Source of the DNA: Prevotella micans DSM 21469 = JCM 16134
GTDB taxonomy: Bacteria > Bacteroidota > Bacteroidia > Bacteroidales > Bacteroidaceae
Reading direction: 5' to 3'
DNA length: 61,859 nt
NCBI RefSeq assembly: GCF_000614105.1
Contig: NZ_BAKH01000008.1
Coordinates: 1 to 61,859 of the forward strand
The position numbers and the translations under genes were made by a program. How positions within the stretch are numbered: the stretch's first letter is position 1; every line of letters begins with the position of its first letter. The notes beneath the pieces are model-generated. The model was not told the origin of the DNA. It searched no databases and saw only the letters and a program-made list of their open reading frames with translations. Positions 46,824-56,688 of this stretch are shown one piece after another.

Positions 46824-46861
46824 AGCAGGACTATCCTCCTTTCAGGATAGTCCTGCTTTTC
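46824..46861 (+). terminator. Terminator of the fructan operon
   Basis: AGCAGGACTATCCT (46824-46837) and AGGATAGTCCTGCT (46844-46857) pair perfectly around CCTTTC, followed by U-rich sequence. Confidence 0.9.
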
Positions 46862-46927
46862 CGTAATACAGTCACACCTTACAAATTATACATTGCCTAG
46901 CATCCACAATATCAATACGATAGCATG

Positions 46928-47042
46928 CCCAATAGGAATCCTTGACCTTTCCCAATAGGAGTCCTCAACCTTTCCTTATAGGAGTCCTTGACCTTTCCTT
47001 ATAGGAGTCCATGACCTTTCCTTATAGGAGTCCTCGACCTTT
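46928..47042. repeat. Family C tandem array with 23-bp period (copy C1)
   Basis: Five units of 23 bp start at 46928, 46951, 46974, 46997 and 47020: core CCCAATAGG or CCTTATAGG, then AGTCCTTGACCTTT with small changes. A partial sixth core (CCTATAAGG, a perfect palindrome) follows and an orphan unit lies at 47319-47340, on the other side of family A copy A4. Same unit type as 35859-36040. The 689-bp gap 46770-47458 has no gene. Confidence 0.9.
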
Positions 47043-47133
47043 CCTATAAGGGGTGCTCTATATATCCTTAGGCGAGTTCGGTTTAAGAATCAATTTAAAC
47101 TTCCGATGAGCCAATGGGGAATAAACAACGGAT

Positions 47134-47288
47134 GCCAATTCGGGCATTAGCCCGCATGTAGGGACAGACCCCGTGTCTGTCCGCCTCCATGTCAATTCAC
47201 TCTACCTACCGCATAACATATTTCCCCCTATCGTCAGGTGCGGACAGATACGGGGTCTGTCCCTACATGCGGCCTATCGGCCGAGTGG
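47134..47288. repeat. Family A element (A4), flanked by an outer inverted repeat
   Basis: Left end 47134-47183 and right end 47241-47288 are inverted copies of the A3 ends (GGGACAGACCCCGTGTCTGT near the left, ACGGGGTCTGTCCCTACATG at the right). Its centre matches A3 only when read on the other strand (GGAAATATGTTATGCGGTAG). Outside, GCGAGTTCGGTTT (47072-47084) and AAACCAAACTCGC (47301-47313) form a further inverted pair. Confidence 0.88.
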
Positions 47289-47388
47289 GAGTCTCTATCA
47301 AACCAAACTCGCATATATCCTTATAGGAGTCCTTGGCGACTCTAATATGAACATGATAATGCCCTCAATAGATATGCTCTTAAACACG

Positions 47389-47431
47389 AAACTCCCGATG
47401 CTCTTAATTAAAAGAGACATCGGGAGTTTTT
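47389..47431. terminator. Hairpin downstream of rpmA
   Basis: AAACTCCCGATG (47389-47400) pairs with CATCGGGAGTTT (47418-47429); an inner CTCTT/AAGAG can extend it. The U-run is on the plus strand (TTTTT), while rpmA is on the minus strand, so it may act both ways or guard rpmA against read-through. Confidence 0.65.
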
Positions 47432-47458
47432 GTCTGTTTGGAATAATCTTTATTTGTC

Positions 47459-47749
47459 TTATGCTTCGGGCTTTACGGTTTTAGCTGCGTATGCTTCTTC
47501 CGACAAAACAGAGACGGTGCTCTTGTTGTATCTTCCCTTGTGGAAATAAACAATTCCGTCGGCAAGCGCATACAGTGTATCGTCTTTGCCCTGTGCAACA
47601 TTCTCGCCGGGGAAGTGACGGTTGCCGCGCTGACGAATGATTATATTGCCGGCAATGATTTTCTGACCTCCCCAAATCTTCACACCTAAACGCTTCGAGT
47701 GTGATTCGCGTCCGTTCTTAGAACTACCTACACCTTTCTTATGTGCCAT
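47459..47749 (-). CDS. rpmA: 50S ribosomal protein L27
   Basis: A 96-residue L27, whose N-terminus reaches the peptidyl-transferase centre. Seen: [40 protein letters not shown] and GRDDTLYAL-type segment ([16 protein letters not shown]). The mature start is directly at AHKK, with no cleaved leader of the Firmicutes type. It lies 18 bp after rplU in the usual rplU-rpmA pair. Confidence 0.97.
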   Translation of the reverse strand: MAHKKGVGSSKNGRESHSKRLGVKIWGGQKIIAGNIIIRQRGNRHFPGENVAQGKDDTLYALADGIVYFHKGRYNKSTVSVLSEEAYAAKTVKPEA

Positions 47750-47767
47750 TTGTTGTTCCTCCTTGGT

Positions 47768-48085
47768 TTAAGCGTTAATTGTTTTTATTTCAACCTGGGT
47801 AAACTGCGAGCGATGACCGTTCTTCTTACGGTAATCCTTGCGACGCTTCATCTTGAAAACGATTATTTTCTCGCCTTTCACAAGAGGAGCAACTACCTCG
47901 GCTACAACTTTTGCACCAGTAACAGTCGGTGCACCCACTGTGACAGTCCCGTCATTGTCGATGAGCAGAACTTTGTCGAACTCAACAGTCTTGCCTTCTT
48001 CAGCATCTTTGATGTGATTCACGAAGAGCTTCTTGCCTTCTTCGGCTTTGAACTGTTGACCGTTAATTTCTACAATTGCGTACAT
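47768..48085 (-). CDS. rplU: 50S ribosomal protein L21
   Basis: A 105-residue L21. Seen: [40 protein letters not shown] and the C-terminal [20 protein letters not shown], which binds 23S rRNA. First gene of the rplU-rpmA operon, transcribed from the consensus promoter at 48172-48202 with a leader of about 80 nt. Confidence 0.97.
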   Translation of the reverse strand: MYAIVEINGQQFKAEEGKKLFVNHIKDAEEGKTVEFDKVLLIDNDGTVTVGAPTVTGAKVVAEVVAPLVKGEKIIVFKMKRRKDYRKKNGHRSQFTQVEIKTINA

Positions 48086-48171
48086 TATCTTTTTATTGTA
48101 AACGGTTTCACCGCCAGGCGGCCGGCATTCTCTTGCGGCGCTTATCAGGCCTGAACGGCATCAAAACGCTG

Positions 48172-48202
48172 CAAAAGTACAACCTTGGAGAGAGTTCTCA
48201 AA
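48172..48202 (-). promoter_or_regulatory. Promoter of rplU-rpmA
   Basis: On the minus strand TTTG (48202-48199), exactly 19 bp, TACTTTTG (48179-48172): the best consensus match in the window. Confidence 0.82.
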
Positions 48203-48333
48203 ATCTCTAGAATAAACATTCACCTTTGCGAGAGGATGAAGAATAAACCTGATATCCGATTGAGGATAAAAAAACTTCCGCTCGATACTCGAACAGAAGC
48301 CTTTTTGATTCACATACGGATGGGAAAAACACA

Positions 48334-49875
48334 CTATTCCCACTCGATAGTTGATGGTGGCTTGGATGAGATGTCGTAGCAAACACGATTGACACCCTTA
48401 ACCTTGCGTATTATTTCGTTTGAAACATCGGCCAGGAAATCGTAGGGCAGATGAGCCCAGTCGGCCGTCATGGCATCTGTCGAAGTAACGGCACGCAAAG
48501 CCACAGGATGCTCGTAGGTACGCTCATCGCCCATCACTCCGACAGAGCGAATAGTTGAAAGGAGCACCGTACCGGCTTGCCAAACGTTGTCGTAGAGCTT
48601 CGTACCATCGGGCATTGTATAGGAATGCATCTTCTCGATGTAGATGTCGTCGGCATCCTGGAGTATTCTAACTTTCTCGGGAGTTATGTCGCCTAGGATT
48701 CTTACAGCCAGTCCGGGCCCAGGGAAGGGGTGACGATTGATGAGACGTTCGGGCATTCCCAGTTGTTTTCCAACTCTCCTAACCTCATCTTTGAAAAGCC
48801 ATTGCAAGGGTTCGCATAGGTTGAGTTTCATCTCTTTGGGCAGACCTCCAACATTATGATGGCTTTTGATAGTCATGCCAGTGATACTGAGGCTCTCAAT
48901 TCGGTCAGGGTATATCGTTCCTTGCGCGAGCCAGCGTGCGTCAGTTATTTTTCGAGCCTCGGCGTTGAACACTTCAACGAAATTGTGTCCAATGATTTTA
49001 CGTTTCTCCTCTGGGTCAGTTATGCCTTTGAGGTCGCCAAAGAATTTGGCCGAGGCATCTACGCCAACAACGTTTAATCCTAATCCTTTATAAGCTTCCA
49101 TGACTTTAGCGAATTCGTTCTTACGTAGCATTCCGTGATCCACGAAAATACAAGTGAGACGATTGCCGATTGCCTTGTTTAGCAATGTGGCGCACACTGA
49201 AGAGTCGACGCCACCAGAGAGTCCAAGGATAACTCGATCGTTGCCTAGTTGCTGTTTGAGTTCGGCCACAGTGCTTTCTACAAACGAGGCGGCACTCCAT
49301 TCTTGTTTGCTTCCGCATATGCCGACCACGAAGTTCCTCAGTAGCTGCATTCCTTGTAGGGAGTGATAGACCTCGGGATGAAACTGTACGCCCCAGACAG
49401 GTTGGGTGTCGGATGTGTAGGCAGCGAATTTCACATCTCCGGTCGATGCAATAACTCGACAGTTATCGGGCAGTGCAGTAATAGTGTCGCCATGGCTCAT
49501 CCATACCTGTGAATCGGGCTCAATGCCTTTTAGCAGAGGATTGTTAGGTTCAACAACTTCAAGATTGGCTCGGCCGTATTCGCGTGTTCCGGTTGGTTCA
49601 ACTTTTCCACCTCCCATAGAGGAGATGAATTGTGCGCCGTAGCATATTCCGAGTACAGGGACTTTTCCTACGAACTCTGTTAAATCTACTTTGAAAGCTT
49701 CGGAATCGTGAACTGAATAGGGCGAGCCGGAGAGGATTACTCCAATGACCGAGGGGTCGTTCTTTGGGAACTTGTTGTAGGGGAGAATCTCACAAAAAGT
49801 GTCGAGCTCACGAACGCGTCGACCTATCAGCTGGGTTGTTTGTGACCCGAAATCTAGGATGATGATTTTTTGCAT
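48334..49875 (-). CDS. guaA: GMP synthase (glutamine-hydrolysing)
   Basis: A 513-residue GuaA that converts XMP to GMP. Class I glutamine amidotransferase domain 1-190 with nucleophile Cys78 in [10 protein letters not shown] and the HPEV histidine; ATP pyrophosphatase domain with the P-loop [17 protein letters not shown]-terminal dimer domain ending KPPSTIEWE, the universal GuaA end. It starts 25 bp after hutI on the same strand with no clear promoter between, so it may be read from the histidine-degradation transcript as well as from an unseen promoter. Confidence 0.97.
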   Translation of the reverse strand: MQKIIILDFGSQTTQLIGRRVRELDTFCEILPYNKFPKNDPSVIGVILSGSPYSVHDSEAFKVDLTEFVGKVPVLGICYGAQFISSMGGGKVEPTGTREYGRANLEVVEPNNPLLKGIEPDSQVWMSHGDTITALPDNCRVIASTGDVKFAAYTSDTQPVWGVQFHPEVYHSLQGMQLLRNFVVGICGSKQEWSAASFVESTVAELKQQLGNDRVILGLSGGVDSSVCATLLNKAIGNRLTCIFVDHGMLRKNEFAKVMEAYKGLGLNVVGVDASAKFFGDLKGITDPEEKRKIIGHNFVEVFNAEARKITDARWLAQGTIYPDRIESLSITGMTIKSHHNVGGLPKEMKLNLCEPLQWLFKDEVRRVGKQLGMPERLINRHPFPGPGLAVRILGDITPEKVRILQDADDIYIEKMHSYTMPDGTKLYDNVWQAGTVLLSTIRSVGVMGDERTYEHPVALRAVTSTDAMTADWAHLPYDFLADVSNEIIRKVKGVNRVCYDISSKPPSTIEWE

Positions 49876-49900
49876 GTAAAGCTTATAACTGGTTTGAAAG

Positions 49901-51151
49901 TTAAGATACTATTTCTTCACCACGCAGGAACACTCGATTCACGAGCGGTGTGGTGTAGGAATATGGGATGAAATCGAGCGAAGGAATCGGGATGGTGATG
50001 AAGAAGTTGGCCATCTTGCCCACAGCTATCGAGCCGTAGTTGCGACTTAAATTCATCGCATAGGCGCCGTTCAGGGTTACGGCATTGAAGGCTTCGATGG
50101 GGAGAAGACGGAGCTTTATGCAGCCGAGGGAGAAGATGAACTTCATATCGCCCGAAGGAGTTGAGCCGGGATTATAGTCGCTGGCTAATGCCAAACTGAG
50201 ACCGCGGTCGATGATTTGCCGGCCGGGAGCATATTTCATGTTAAGGAAGAAGGAGGTTCCGGGCAATGCGGTGGGAATGGTTTCGGCATTGCGGAAGAGT
50301 TCTATCTCTTCTTCGGTCATGCTTTCCAGATGGTCTACGGACAGGGCGTTATGACGTATGGCCACTTCTACGCCTCCCGATGCGGCGAGTTCGTCGGCAT
50401 GAATCTTGGGACGCATTCCGTATTTCGCGGCTGCTTCCATGATTCGTCCGGTTTCGTCGGGGGTAAAGAAGCCTGTGTCGCAGAACACGTCGACAAAATC
50501 GGCTAACTTTTCTTCGCCTACAGCCGGAATCATTTCATTGATGACGAGGTCTACATATTCGGCTTGTCGACCGGCATATTCTCTCGACACGGCATGAGCG
50601 CCGAGGAAGGTGGAGACAACGCGTAATGGAGCTGTTTCTTTTATACGGCGAATCACGCGCAGCATCTTCAGTTCGTCTTCGGTGTTGAGACCGTAACCGC
50701 TCTTGATTTCGAGGCATCCGGTTCCTTTGCGAATCACTTCATTGACGCGTCGCATGGCTTGGTGGTAGAGTTCGTCTTCGCTGGTGTTGTGCAGCAGGTC
50801 GGCCGAGTTGAGGATACCTCCGCCTCGCTTGGCTATCTCGGCATAGCTGAGTCCGCGTATCTTATCCACGAACTCTTGTTCGCGACTTCCGCCGAAGACT
50901 ACATGCGAATGCGAGTCGCACCATGAGGGCAGCACGGTTCCGCCTTCTGCATCGACGATGGTTACGTTGGGCGTATGCTCCAGGTCTTGGGCTTCGGCCA
51001 TCTGTCCGAAACGTTTGATGATACCATCTTCAACATAAAGAAAGGCATCGTTGATGATGCCTGTCTCTGCCATTTCGCGGCCTTGCAAGCGCAGTTTGCC
51101 GTGGCTGTCTGCGCCTGCAAGGATTGCTATGTTTTTTACAAATAGTTTCAT
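49901..51151 (-). CDS. hutI: Imidazolonepropionase
   Basis: A 416-residue amidohydrolase that opens imidazolone-propionate to N-formimino-glutamate, third step of histidine degradation. Seen: [18 protein letters not shown] (metal HxH), [48 protein letters not shown] (metal His) and [17 protein letters not shown]. Its ATG overlaps the hutH stop by 4 bp, so the pair is translationally coupled. Confidence 0.96.
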   Translation of the reverse strand: MKLFVKNIAILAGADSHGKLRLQGREMAETGIINDAFLYVEDGIIKRFGQMAEAQDLEHTPNVTIVDAEGGTVLPSWCDSHSHVVFGGSREQEFVDKIRGLSYAEIAKRGGGILNSADLLHNTSEDELYHQAMRRVNEVIRKGTGCLEIKSGYGLNTEDELKMLRVIRRIKETAPLRVVSTFLGAHAVSREYAGRQAEYVDLVINEMIPAVGEEKLADFVDVFCDTGFFTPDETGRIMEAAAKYGMRPKIHADELAASGGVEVAIRHNALSVDHLESMTEEEIELFRNAETIPTALPGTSFFLNMKYAPGRQIIDRGLSLALASDYNPGSTPSGDMKFIFSLGCIKLRLLPIEAFNAVTLNGAYAMNLSRNYGSIAVGKMANFFITIPIPSLDFIPYSYTTPLVNRVFLRGEEIVS

Positions 51152-52623
51152 TTGCGCAAGAAGTCTACTGATTTAGCGATATGAGGTGCCATGAATTCGT
51201 CATTGACGATGAAAGGTACTTCTTTCCGATAGGCATTGAAGATAGCTTCGATGGCTGGCGACGACTTCAGTGGCCGACGGAACTCCAGCGCCTGGGCTGC
51301 ATTGAACAGCTCGATGGCGAGCACTCGTTCTGTGTTGAGCACAACTTGATAGAGTTTCGTGGCGGCGTTGGCGCCCATGCTTACGTGGTCTTCCTGTCCT
51401 TGCGACGAGGGGATGCTGTCGGCTGAAGCGGGTGTACAGTACATCTTGCTCTGGCTCACGATAGAGGCGGCGGTGTATTGTGGAATCATGAATCCGCTGT
51501 TCACACCCGGTTTAGCTACCAGGAAGCTTGGAAGATTGCGTGTGCCGGATACGAGTTTGTAGATGCGTCGTTCGGAGATGTTGCTCAGTTCGCATAGGGC
51601 GATTGCGAGGAAGTCCATTGGTTGTGCAATGGGCTCGCCGTGGAAGTTGCCGGCTGAGATGACAAGGTCTTCGTCGGGGCAGACGGTTGGGTTGTCGGTA
51701 GCGGCGTTCACTTCGATGTCGATAACCGATTTCACGTAGCGTATCGTGTCTTTCGACGCGCCGTGCACTTGTGGCATGCAGCGGAACGAGTAGGGGTCTT
51801 GTACGTTTACCTTTGGTTGTTTGATGAGTTCGCTTCCTTCGAGCAGTTCGCGAATGTGTCGTGCGGTGTCTATTTGTCCTTGGTGCGGACGAACGGCGTG
51901 TACGGCGTGTGTGAATGGTTCGATGCGTCCATCGTAGGCTTCGAGCGACATGGCGCCTATCTTGTCTGCCCAGTCGCTCAATCGCTGTGCTTGTAGCAAG
52001 CACCAAACGGCGAAAGCGTTCATGTTCTGTGTTCCGTTGAGCAGTGCGAGTCCTTCTTTTGAAACGAGCTGGATGGGTTGCCAATTCATCTTCTTGAGCA
52101 TTTCTTCGCCCGAGATAACTTCGCCGTTTATTTCTACGCTGCCAATGCCCAGAAGCGGCAGGCACAGGTGGGCTAACGGAACGAGGTCGCCCGATGCACC
52201 GAGCGAGCCTTGCATGTAGACAACGGGGTAGATGTCGTTGTTGAAGAAGCCAATCAGTCGCTCCACTGTTGCCAATTGGCAGCCGGAGAAGCCGTAGCTT
52301 AGCGACTGTATCTTCAGCAGGAGCATTATCTTCACGATTTCGTTTGGCACGCGTTCGCCTACGCCGCAGGCGTGCGACATCATAAGGTTTTTCTGGAGGT
52401 CGGAGAGTTGTTGCTTGTCGATAGATATTTTGCACAACGAGCCGAAGCCGGTTGTTACGCCGTAGATGGGCTTGTCTGATGCTTCAATCTTTTTGTCCAG
52501 ATACTCGCGGCAGCGTGTAATTCTCTGTCGGGCGTCGTCGGAGAGCTCGAGTTTTATTCTTTTCTCTATAATCTCTCCGATGCGTTCGATGGAGAGGTGT
52601 TCTGCGCTTATTTGATGTGTCAT
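51148..52623 (-). CDS. hutH: Histidine ammonia-lyase
   Basis: A 491-residue HutH, which removes ammonia from histidine to give urocanate. The MIO cofactor forms from Ala143-Ser144-Gly145 in GSLGASGDLVPLAHL; the catalytic Tyr is in YGVTTGFGSL (about residue 54). QGQEDHVSMGANAATK and ALEFRRPLKSSPA are also typical. It is separated from hutU by 361 bp of repeats and I see no consensus promoter close upstream, so it may still depend on transcription from upstream ftcD-hutU. Confidence 0.96.
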   Translation of the reverse strand: MTHQISAEHLSIERIGEIIEKRIKLELSDDARQRITRCREYLDKKIEASDKPIYGVTTGFGSLCKISIDKQQLSDLQKNLMMSHACGVGERVPNEIVKIMLLLKIQSLSYGFSGCQLATVERLIGFFNNDIYPVVYMQGSLGASGDLVPLAHLCLPLLGIGSVEINGEVISGEEMLKKMNWQPIQLVSKEGLALLNGTQNMNAFAVWCLLQAQRLSDWADKIGAMSLEAYDGRIEPFTHAVHAVRPHQGQIDTARHIRELLEGSELIKQPKVNVQDPYSFRCMPQVHGASKDTIRYVKSVIDIEVNAATDNPTVCPDEDLVISAGNFHGEPIAQPMDFLAIALCELSNISERRIYKLVSGTRNLPSFLVAKPGVNSGFMIPQYTAASIVSQSKMYCTPASADSIPSSQGQEDHVSMGANAATKLYQVVLNTERVLAIELFNAAQALEFRRPLKSSPAIEAIFNAYRKEVPFIVNDEFMAPHIAKSVDFLRK

Positions 52624-52675
52624 TATAATTGATTTATTAAATTGTTTATAGGGATTGAGGTAGGGATGTAGACTG

Positions 52676-52813
52676 TTAAACTTAGACGGCGATTATCGCT
52701 CCTTAGGGCGGACGGTTGTCGTTTAACTTAGAGGACGATTGTCGCTTAACTTAGAGAACGATTGACGTTTAACTTAGAGGCCGATTGACGTCTAACTTAG
52801 AGGACAAATGTCG
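52676..52813. repeat. Family E tandem array with 23-bp period
   Basis: Six units start at 52676, 52699, 52722, 52745, 52768 and 52791, each 23 bp: TTTAACTTAGAGGACGATTG then TCG, with changes. The second unit is the most diverged. Unrelated in sequence to family C but with the same period. It lies between hutU and hutH, inside the histidine operon. Confidence 0.88.
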
Positions 52814-52844
52814 TTTCGTCGAGAGGACAATCGCTATCCCGTGC

Positions 52845-52935
52845 AAGCCCCGAAGGGGCGTCAGACCACAGGCAGGCGGTGGAGCTATCGGGCTCCACCG
52901 CTGTAAAATGGTCGACCAATCAACCGAAGCCCTGA
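52845..52935. repeat. REP-like hairpin cluster between hutU and hutH
   Basis: Three GC-rich hairpins: AGCCCCGAAGGGGCG (52846-52860), CGGTGGAGC with GCTCCACCG (52877-52900) and AAGCCCTGAAGGGGCG (52927 on). Related words occur at 1174-1242. The middle one could act as an RNA 3' hairpin for hutU but has no U-run. Confidence 0.6.
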
Positions 52936-52984
52936 AGGGGCGACGGAATGTGTGGCGGACGGAACTGTTCCCATTGCGTTGTTG

Positions 52985-54979
52985 TTAGAATGCTTTGTCG
53001 ATGATGCCGTCGTCCACGAGGTTGGGGAGCGTTACGGTGAGGTTGGGTGTGCGCTCCATCTCGCGCTTGATGGCGTCGATGGAACCCTTGTTGCGTGCCC
53101 AGCTCCGGCGTGCGATGCCGTTGTTTACGTCCCAAAGTAGCATTTGCTGAATGCGGCGTGCCGAGTCGTCGCTTCCATCGACAACCATGCCGAAGCCGCC
53201 GTTGATGACTTCGCCCCAGCCTACTCCGCCGCCGTTGTGAATCGACACCCAAGTGGCGCCGCGGAAGGAGTCGCCGATGACGTTCTGTACGGCCATGTCG
53301 GCGCAGAATTGCGAACCGTCGTAGATGTTGCTGGTTTCGCGGAATGGCGAGTCGGTGCCTGATACGTCGTGATGGTCGCGCCCGAGCACAACGGGTTTGC
53401 TGATTCGGCCGCTGCGCACGGCTTCATTGAAGGCGAGGGCTATTTTTATTCTTCCCTCTGAATCGGCGTATAGGATGCGTGCTTGCGAACCTACGACGAG
53501 CTGATTCTTGCCGGCTTCCTTAATCCAGTGGATGTTGTCGTCTAACTGCCCGATGATGTCGGGAGTTGCAGTCTTGCGTATTTCTTCGAGAACTTCGGTT
53601 GCGATGCGGTCGGTTGTTGCCAGATCTTTCGGGTCGCCCGACGAGCATACCCATCGGAACGGGCCGAAACCATAGTCGAAGAACATCGGCCCCATGATGT
53701 CTTGCACGTAGGATGGATAACGGAACTTTCCGTTTTTGCCCATGATGTCGGCTCCTGCGCGACTTGATTCGAGTAGGAAAGCATTGCCGTAGTCGAAGAA
53801 GTACATGCCTTTTGCGGTGAGCCTGTTGATGGCTGCAACCTGACGGCGGAGCGACTCTTGTACCTTCTCTTTAAACTCTTCGGGGGCTTCGGCCATCATA
53901 CGTTTTGATTCCTCAAGGCTCTGTCCGACGGGATAGTATCCGCCAGCCCATGGATTGTGGAGCGAGGTCTGGTCGCTTCCGAGGTCTACGCGAATGTTCT
54001 CGTCGGCGAGGCGTTCCCAGAGGTCTACCACGTTGCCTACGTATGCCATTGAAACTACGCGCTTTTCTTCAACGGCTTTGCGGATTGCAGGAATCAGCTC
54101 GTCGAGGTTTTCGTGCAGCTCGTCTACCCAACCTTGCTCATAACGCTTGCGGGCAGCTAACGGATTGATTTCGGCCGTTACGCTGACAACGCCTGCAATG
54201 TTTCCGGCCTTAGGCTGTGCGCCCGACATTCCGCCCAGACCTGCTGTAACAAACAGTTTCATGTTGTTGCCTCCTACCTTGCGAGCGGCGTTCAGGACAG
54301 TTATCGTCGTTCCGTGAACAATACCTTGTGGACCGATATACATATACGAGCCGGCCGTCATTTGTCCGTATTGACTTACGCCGAGTGCATTGTCGCGCTC
54401 CCAGTCGTCTGGCTTTGAATAGTTCGGAATAACCATTCCGTTTGTCACAACCACGCGTGGGGCGTTTTTGTGCGAGGGGAACAATCCGAGCGGGTGACCG
54501 GAATACATCACAAGTGTTTGCTCGTCGGTCATCTCGCTCAAGTATTTCATTACAAGCCGATATTGCGCCCAGTTCTGGAATACGGCGCCGTTCCCGCCAT
54601 AGGTTATCAGTTCGTGCGGATGCTGTGCTACAGCCTTATCGAGGTTGTTCTGAATCATCATCATGATGGCTGCGGCCTGCTGCGAGCGGTGTGGATACTC
54701 GTCAATTGGACGGGCGTACATCTCGTAGGTAGGCCTGAAACGATACATGTATATTCTTCCATACGTTTTCAGTTCCTCCGCAAACTCGGGAGCCAGAACG
54801 GCGTGGAACTTCTGCGGGAAGTAGCGCAAAGCGTTGCGAAGTGCAAGCCTCTTTTCCTCTTCGGTAAGAATATCCTTGCGTTTAGGCGCATGGTTGATGG
54901 TCGTATCGTAGGCTTGCGGCTCAGGCAGTGTGTCGGGAATGCCGGCACGAATATCTTTTACGAATTGTTCTTTGGTCAT
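52985..54979 (-). CDS. hutU: Urocanate hydratase
   Basis: A 664-residue urocanase, which hydrates urocanate to imidazolone-propionate using tightly bound NAD+. Seen: TYGGNGAVFQNWAQYRLVMK, YSGHPLGLFPSH, VTAGLGGMSGAQPKAGNIAG (NAD site), VDLGSDQTSLHNPW, FDYGFGPFRWVCSSGD (catalytic Cys) and SIHNGGGVGWGEVINGG. It is longer than the 550-residue Pseudomonas type, as usual in Bacteroidetes. I chose ATG 54979 (MTKEQFVKDI), 7 bp after the ftcD stop, over a TTG that overlaps ftcD. First or second gene of the hut operon. Confidence 0.96.
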   Translation of the reverse strand: MTKEQFVKDIRAGIPDTLPEPQAYDTTINHAPKRKDILTEEEKRLALRNALRYFPQKFHAVLAPEFAEELKTYGRIYMYRFRPTYEMYARPIDEYPHRSQQAAAIMMMIQNNLDKAVAQHPHELITYGGNGAVFQNWAQYRLVMKYLSEMTDEQTLVMYSGHPLGLFPSHKNAPRVVVTNGMVIPNYSKPDDWERDNALGVSQYGQMTAGSYMYIGPQGIVHGTTITVLNAARKVGGNNMKLFVTAGLGGMSGAQPKAGNIAGVVSVTAEINPLAARKRYEQGWVDELHENLDELIPAIRKAVEEKRVVSMAYVGNVVDLWERLADENIRVDLGSDQTSLHNPWAGGYYPVGQSLEESKRMMAEAPEEFKEKVQESLRRQVAAINRLTAKGMYFFDYGNAFLLESSRAGADIMGKNGKFRYPSYVQDIMGPMFFDYGFGPFRWVCSSGDPKDLATTDRIATEVLEEIRKTATPDIIGQLDDNIHWIKEAGKNQLVVGSQARILYADSEGRIKIALAFNEAVRSGRISKPVVLGRDHHDVSGTDSPFRETSNIYDGSQFCADMAVQNVIGDSFRGATWVSIHNGGGVGWGEVINGGFGMVVDGSDDSARRIQQMLLWDVNNGIARRSWARNKGSIDAIKREMERTPNLTVTLPNLVDDGIIDKAF

Positions 54980-54986
54980 AGTTGGA

Positions 54987-56688
54987 TTACATTTTTGATT
55001 CAACGATTTTCAATATCTCTGCTTCTTCCGAATTAGCCTTTGCAATCAGTTCGTTGGCCTCGGCAACCAATTTGTCGGCAGTTGCGCGGTCTTTCAATCC
55101 GGCGGCGTTGATTTTCACGTTCAATCCGGCGCCAAGGACGGCAGCGCGAGCGGCCAATGCGCCTACTCCGGCATCGGAAACGCTGTTCGGATTACCTTCT
55201 TCGGCCATTGCGCGGCACAGCCCGAATACATGATAGGAGGCCTTCATCGTGTGCAACGGAACTTGTGTTGCATATAACGTGGCATCCTGAATGGCTGCCG
55301 AGCGTAAGGCTTTCTCTTCGTCGGTTCCTTTTGGCATTCCGAAGGCAGACATGATGCGATTGAAGCTTCGGTGTCTTCGTCAACGAGTGCCATTAACTCT
55401 GTCTGAATCTTCTGTCCCTTGTCTGCCCAGTTGCTAAACTCTTCCCAGCGGGCATCCCAACCTGGTTTGTGGCTTGAGAGGTTGGCAACCATCGTTCCCA
55501 ATGCTGCACCCAGCGCACCCATGTAGCTGCGATGGTTCCGCCACCCGGAGCTGGAGATTCGCGCGATGTTTCGTCGGCGAAGCCTTTTACTGTCAGGTCG
55601 ATAAGTCGGTCTGTCTTGTTCTCGTCTTCGAGCAGATACTCAATAACTTTCTCGCGTGGATTGAATGGTTTCAAATCAGCCAGTCCCATCGACGAGACGG
55701 CTATTTTAAGTATATCTTCCTCGGGAATGCCCGTAGAGCGGTTTTGCTTGCGCAAGAAATATTTACCTGCATCGATGAGCGTGCGTTTCGGTATCAAGCC
55801 AACGATTTCGGTACCTGTCACACGAACGCCACGGTTTTGTGCGCAACGACAGACCTCGTCGAAAGCAATGTGCAATGGGGTAACGTTTATATCGGTAATA
55901 TTCATCGACACCTGTGCAATGCCGTATTCGTCGATAAACCAGCCAATCGCCTTTGTTCCTTTCAGCGTTCCGGGAATCATAATGGTTTTGCCATTGGCAT
56001 CCTTCATCGGTTTACCAATCGGTGAACCTCCTTCGCGCTGCGGACGACCTTTTTCTCTAACGTCGAAAGCAATCGCGTTAGCCCTACGAGTGGATGTGGT
56101 GTTCAGGTTGAAGTTTGTTGCGATGAGAAAATCGCGTGCGCCCACGGCTGTGCATCCGGTGCGGGCAATCGATTCGTCAAAAGCTCGTGCGCCGAAATCG
56201 GGAGCTTCACCGGTATCGGTCATTCGTTCAGGCAGTCCTTCGTATTCGCCCTTACGACAAATGGCGAGGTTCTTTCTCTCGGGCTTTAGTACTGCAGCTT
56301 CATAGCAATAGCAAGGCACATTCAGTTCTTTTGCAATTCGTTCAGCCAACTTGCGAGCCAGTTCGGCACACTCTTCCAGCGTTATACCCGACACGGGGAT
56401 GAGCGGGCAAACATCCGTTGCTCCCATTCGCGGATGGGCACCGTGATGCTGACGCATGTCGATGAGTTGTGCTGCTTTCTTCACTGCAAGGAAAGCTGCC
56501 TCGACAACCTCTTTGGGTTCGCCAACGAATGTTACCACCGTTCGATTAGTAGCCTCACCGGGGTCGACATCCAACAGTTTGACACCTTTTACAGAAACGA
56601 TTTCGTCTGTGATTTGTTTGATTACATTTTGATTGCGTCCTTCGCTGAAATTAGGGACACATTCCACGATTTGTTTTTCTCGTATCAT
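54987..56688 (-). CDS. ftcD: Glutamate formimidoyltransferase/formimidoyl-THF cyclodeaminase (two apparent base losses)
   Basis: About 567 residues after correction. It moves the formimino group of formiminoglutamate to tetrahydrofolate and closes the ring, so histidine carbon enters the folate pool and glutamate is released. Transferase part, 1 to about 330: IVECVPNFSEGRNQNVIKQI, DPGEATNRTVVTFVGEP and HHGAHPRMGATDVCPL. Cyclodeaminase part: ESPAPGGGTIAA, MGALGAALGTMVANLSSHKP and a helical end. The frame breaks at 55525 and again at 55363-55364; one more A on the plus strand at each place restores AAYMGALG and DTEAFNRIMSAFGMP. Three frames together cover the protein without a gap, so error is the simplest cause. 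It heads the hut operon. Confidence 0.93.

Noticed and set aside
35859..47042. Arrays with 22-23 bp steps as CRISPR
   Set aside because: Units follow each other directly with no unique spacers of 30-40 bp, no cas gene is present, and units vary gradually as in satellites.
42468..52984. Gaps before the GH32 gene and between hutU and hutH are both exactly 361 bp
   Set aside because: The contents differ (family A versus family E and REP hairpins), so the equal length is taken as chance.
55244..55522. Separate 92-codon gene inside ftcD
   Set aside because: It is the middle part of FtcD in the third frame; both ends match the FtcD sequence exactly at the corrected positions.
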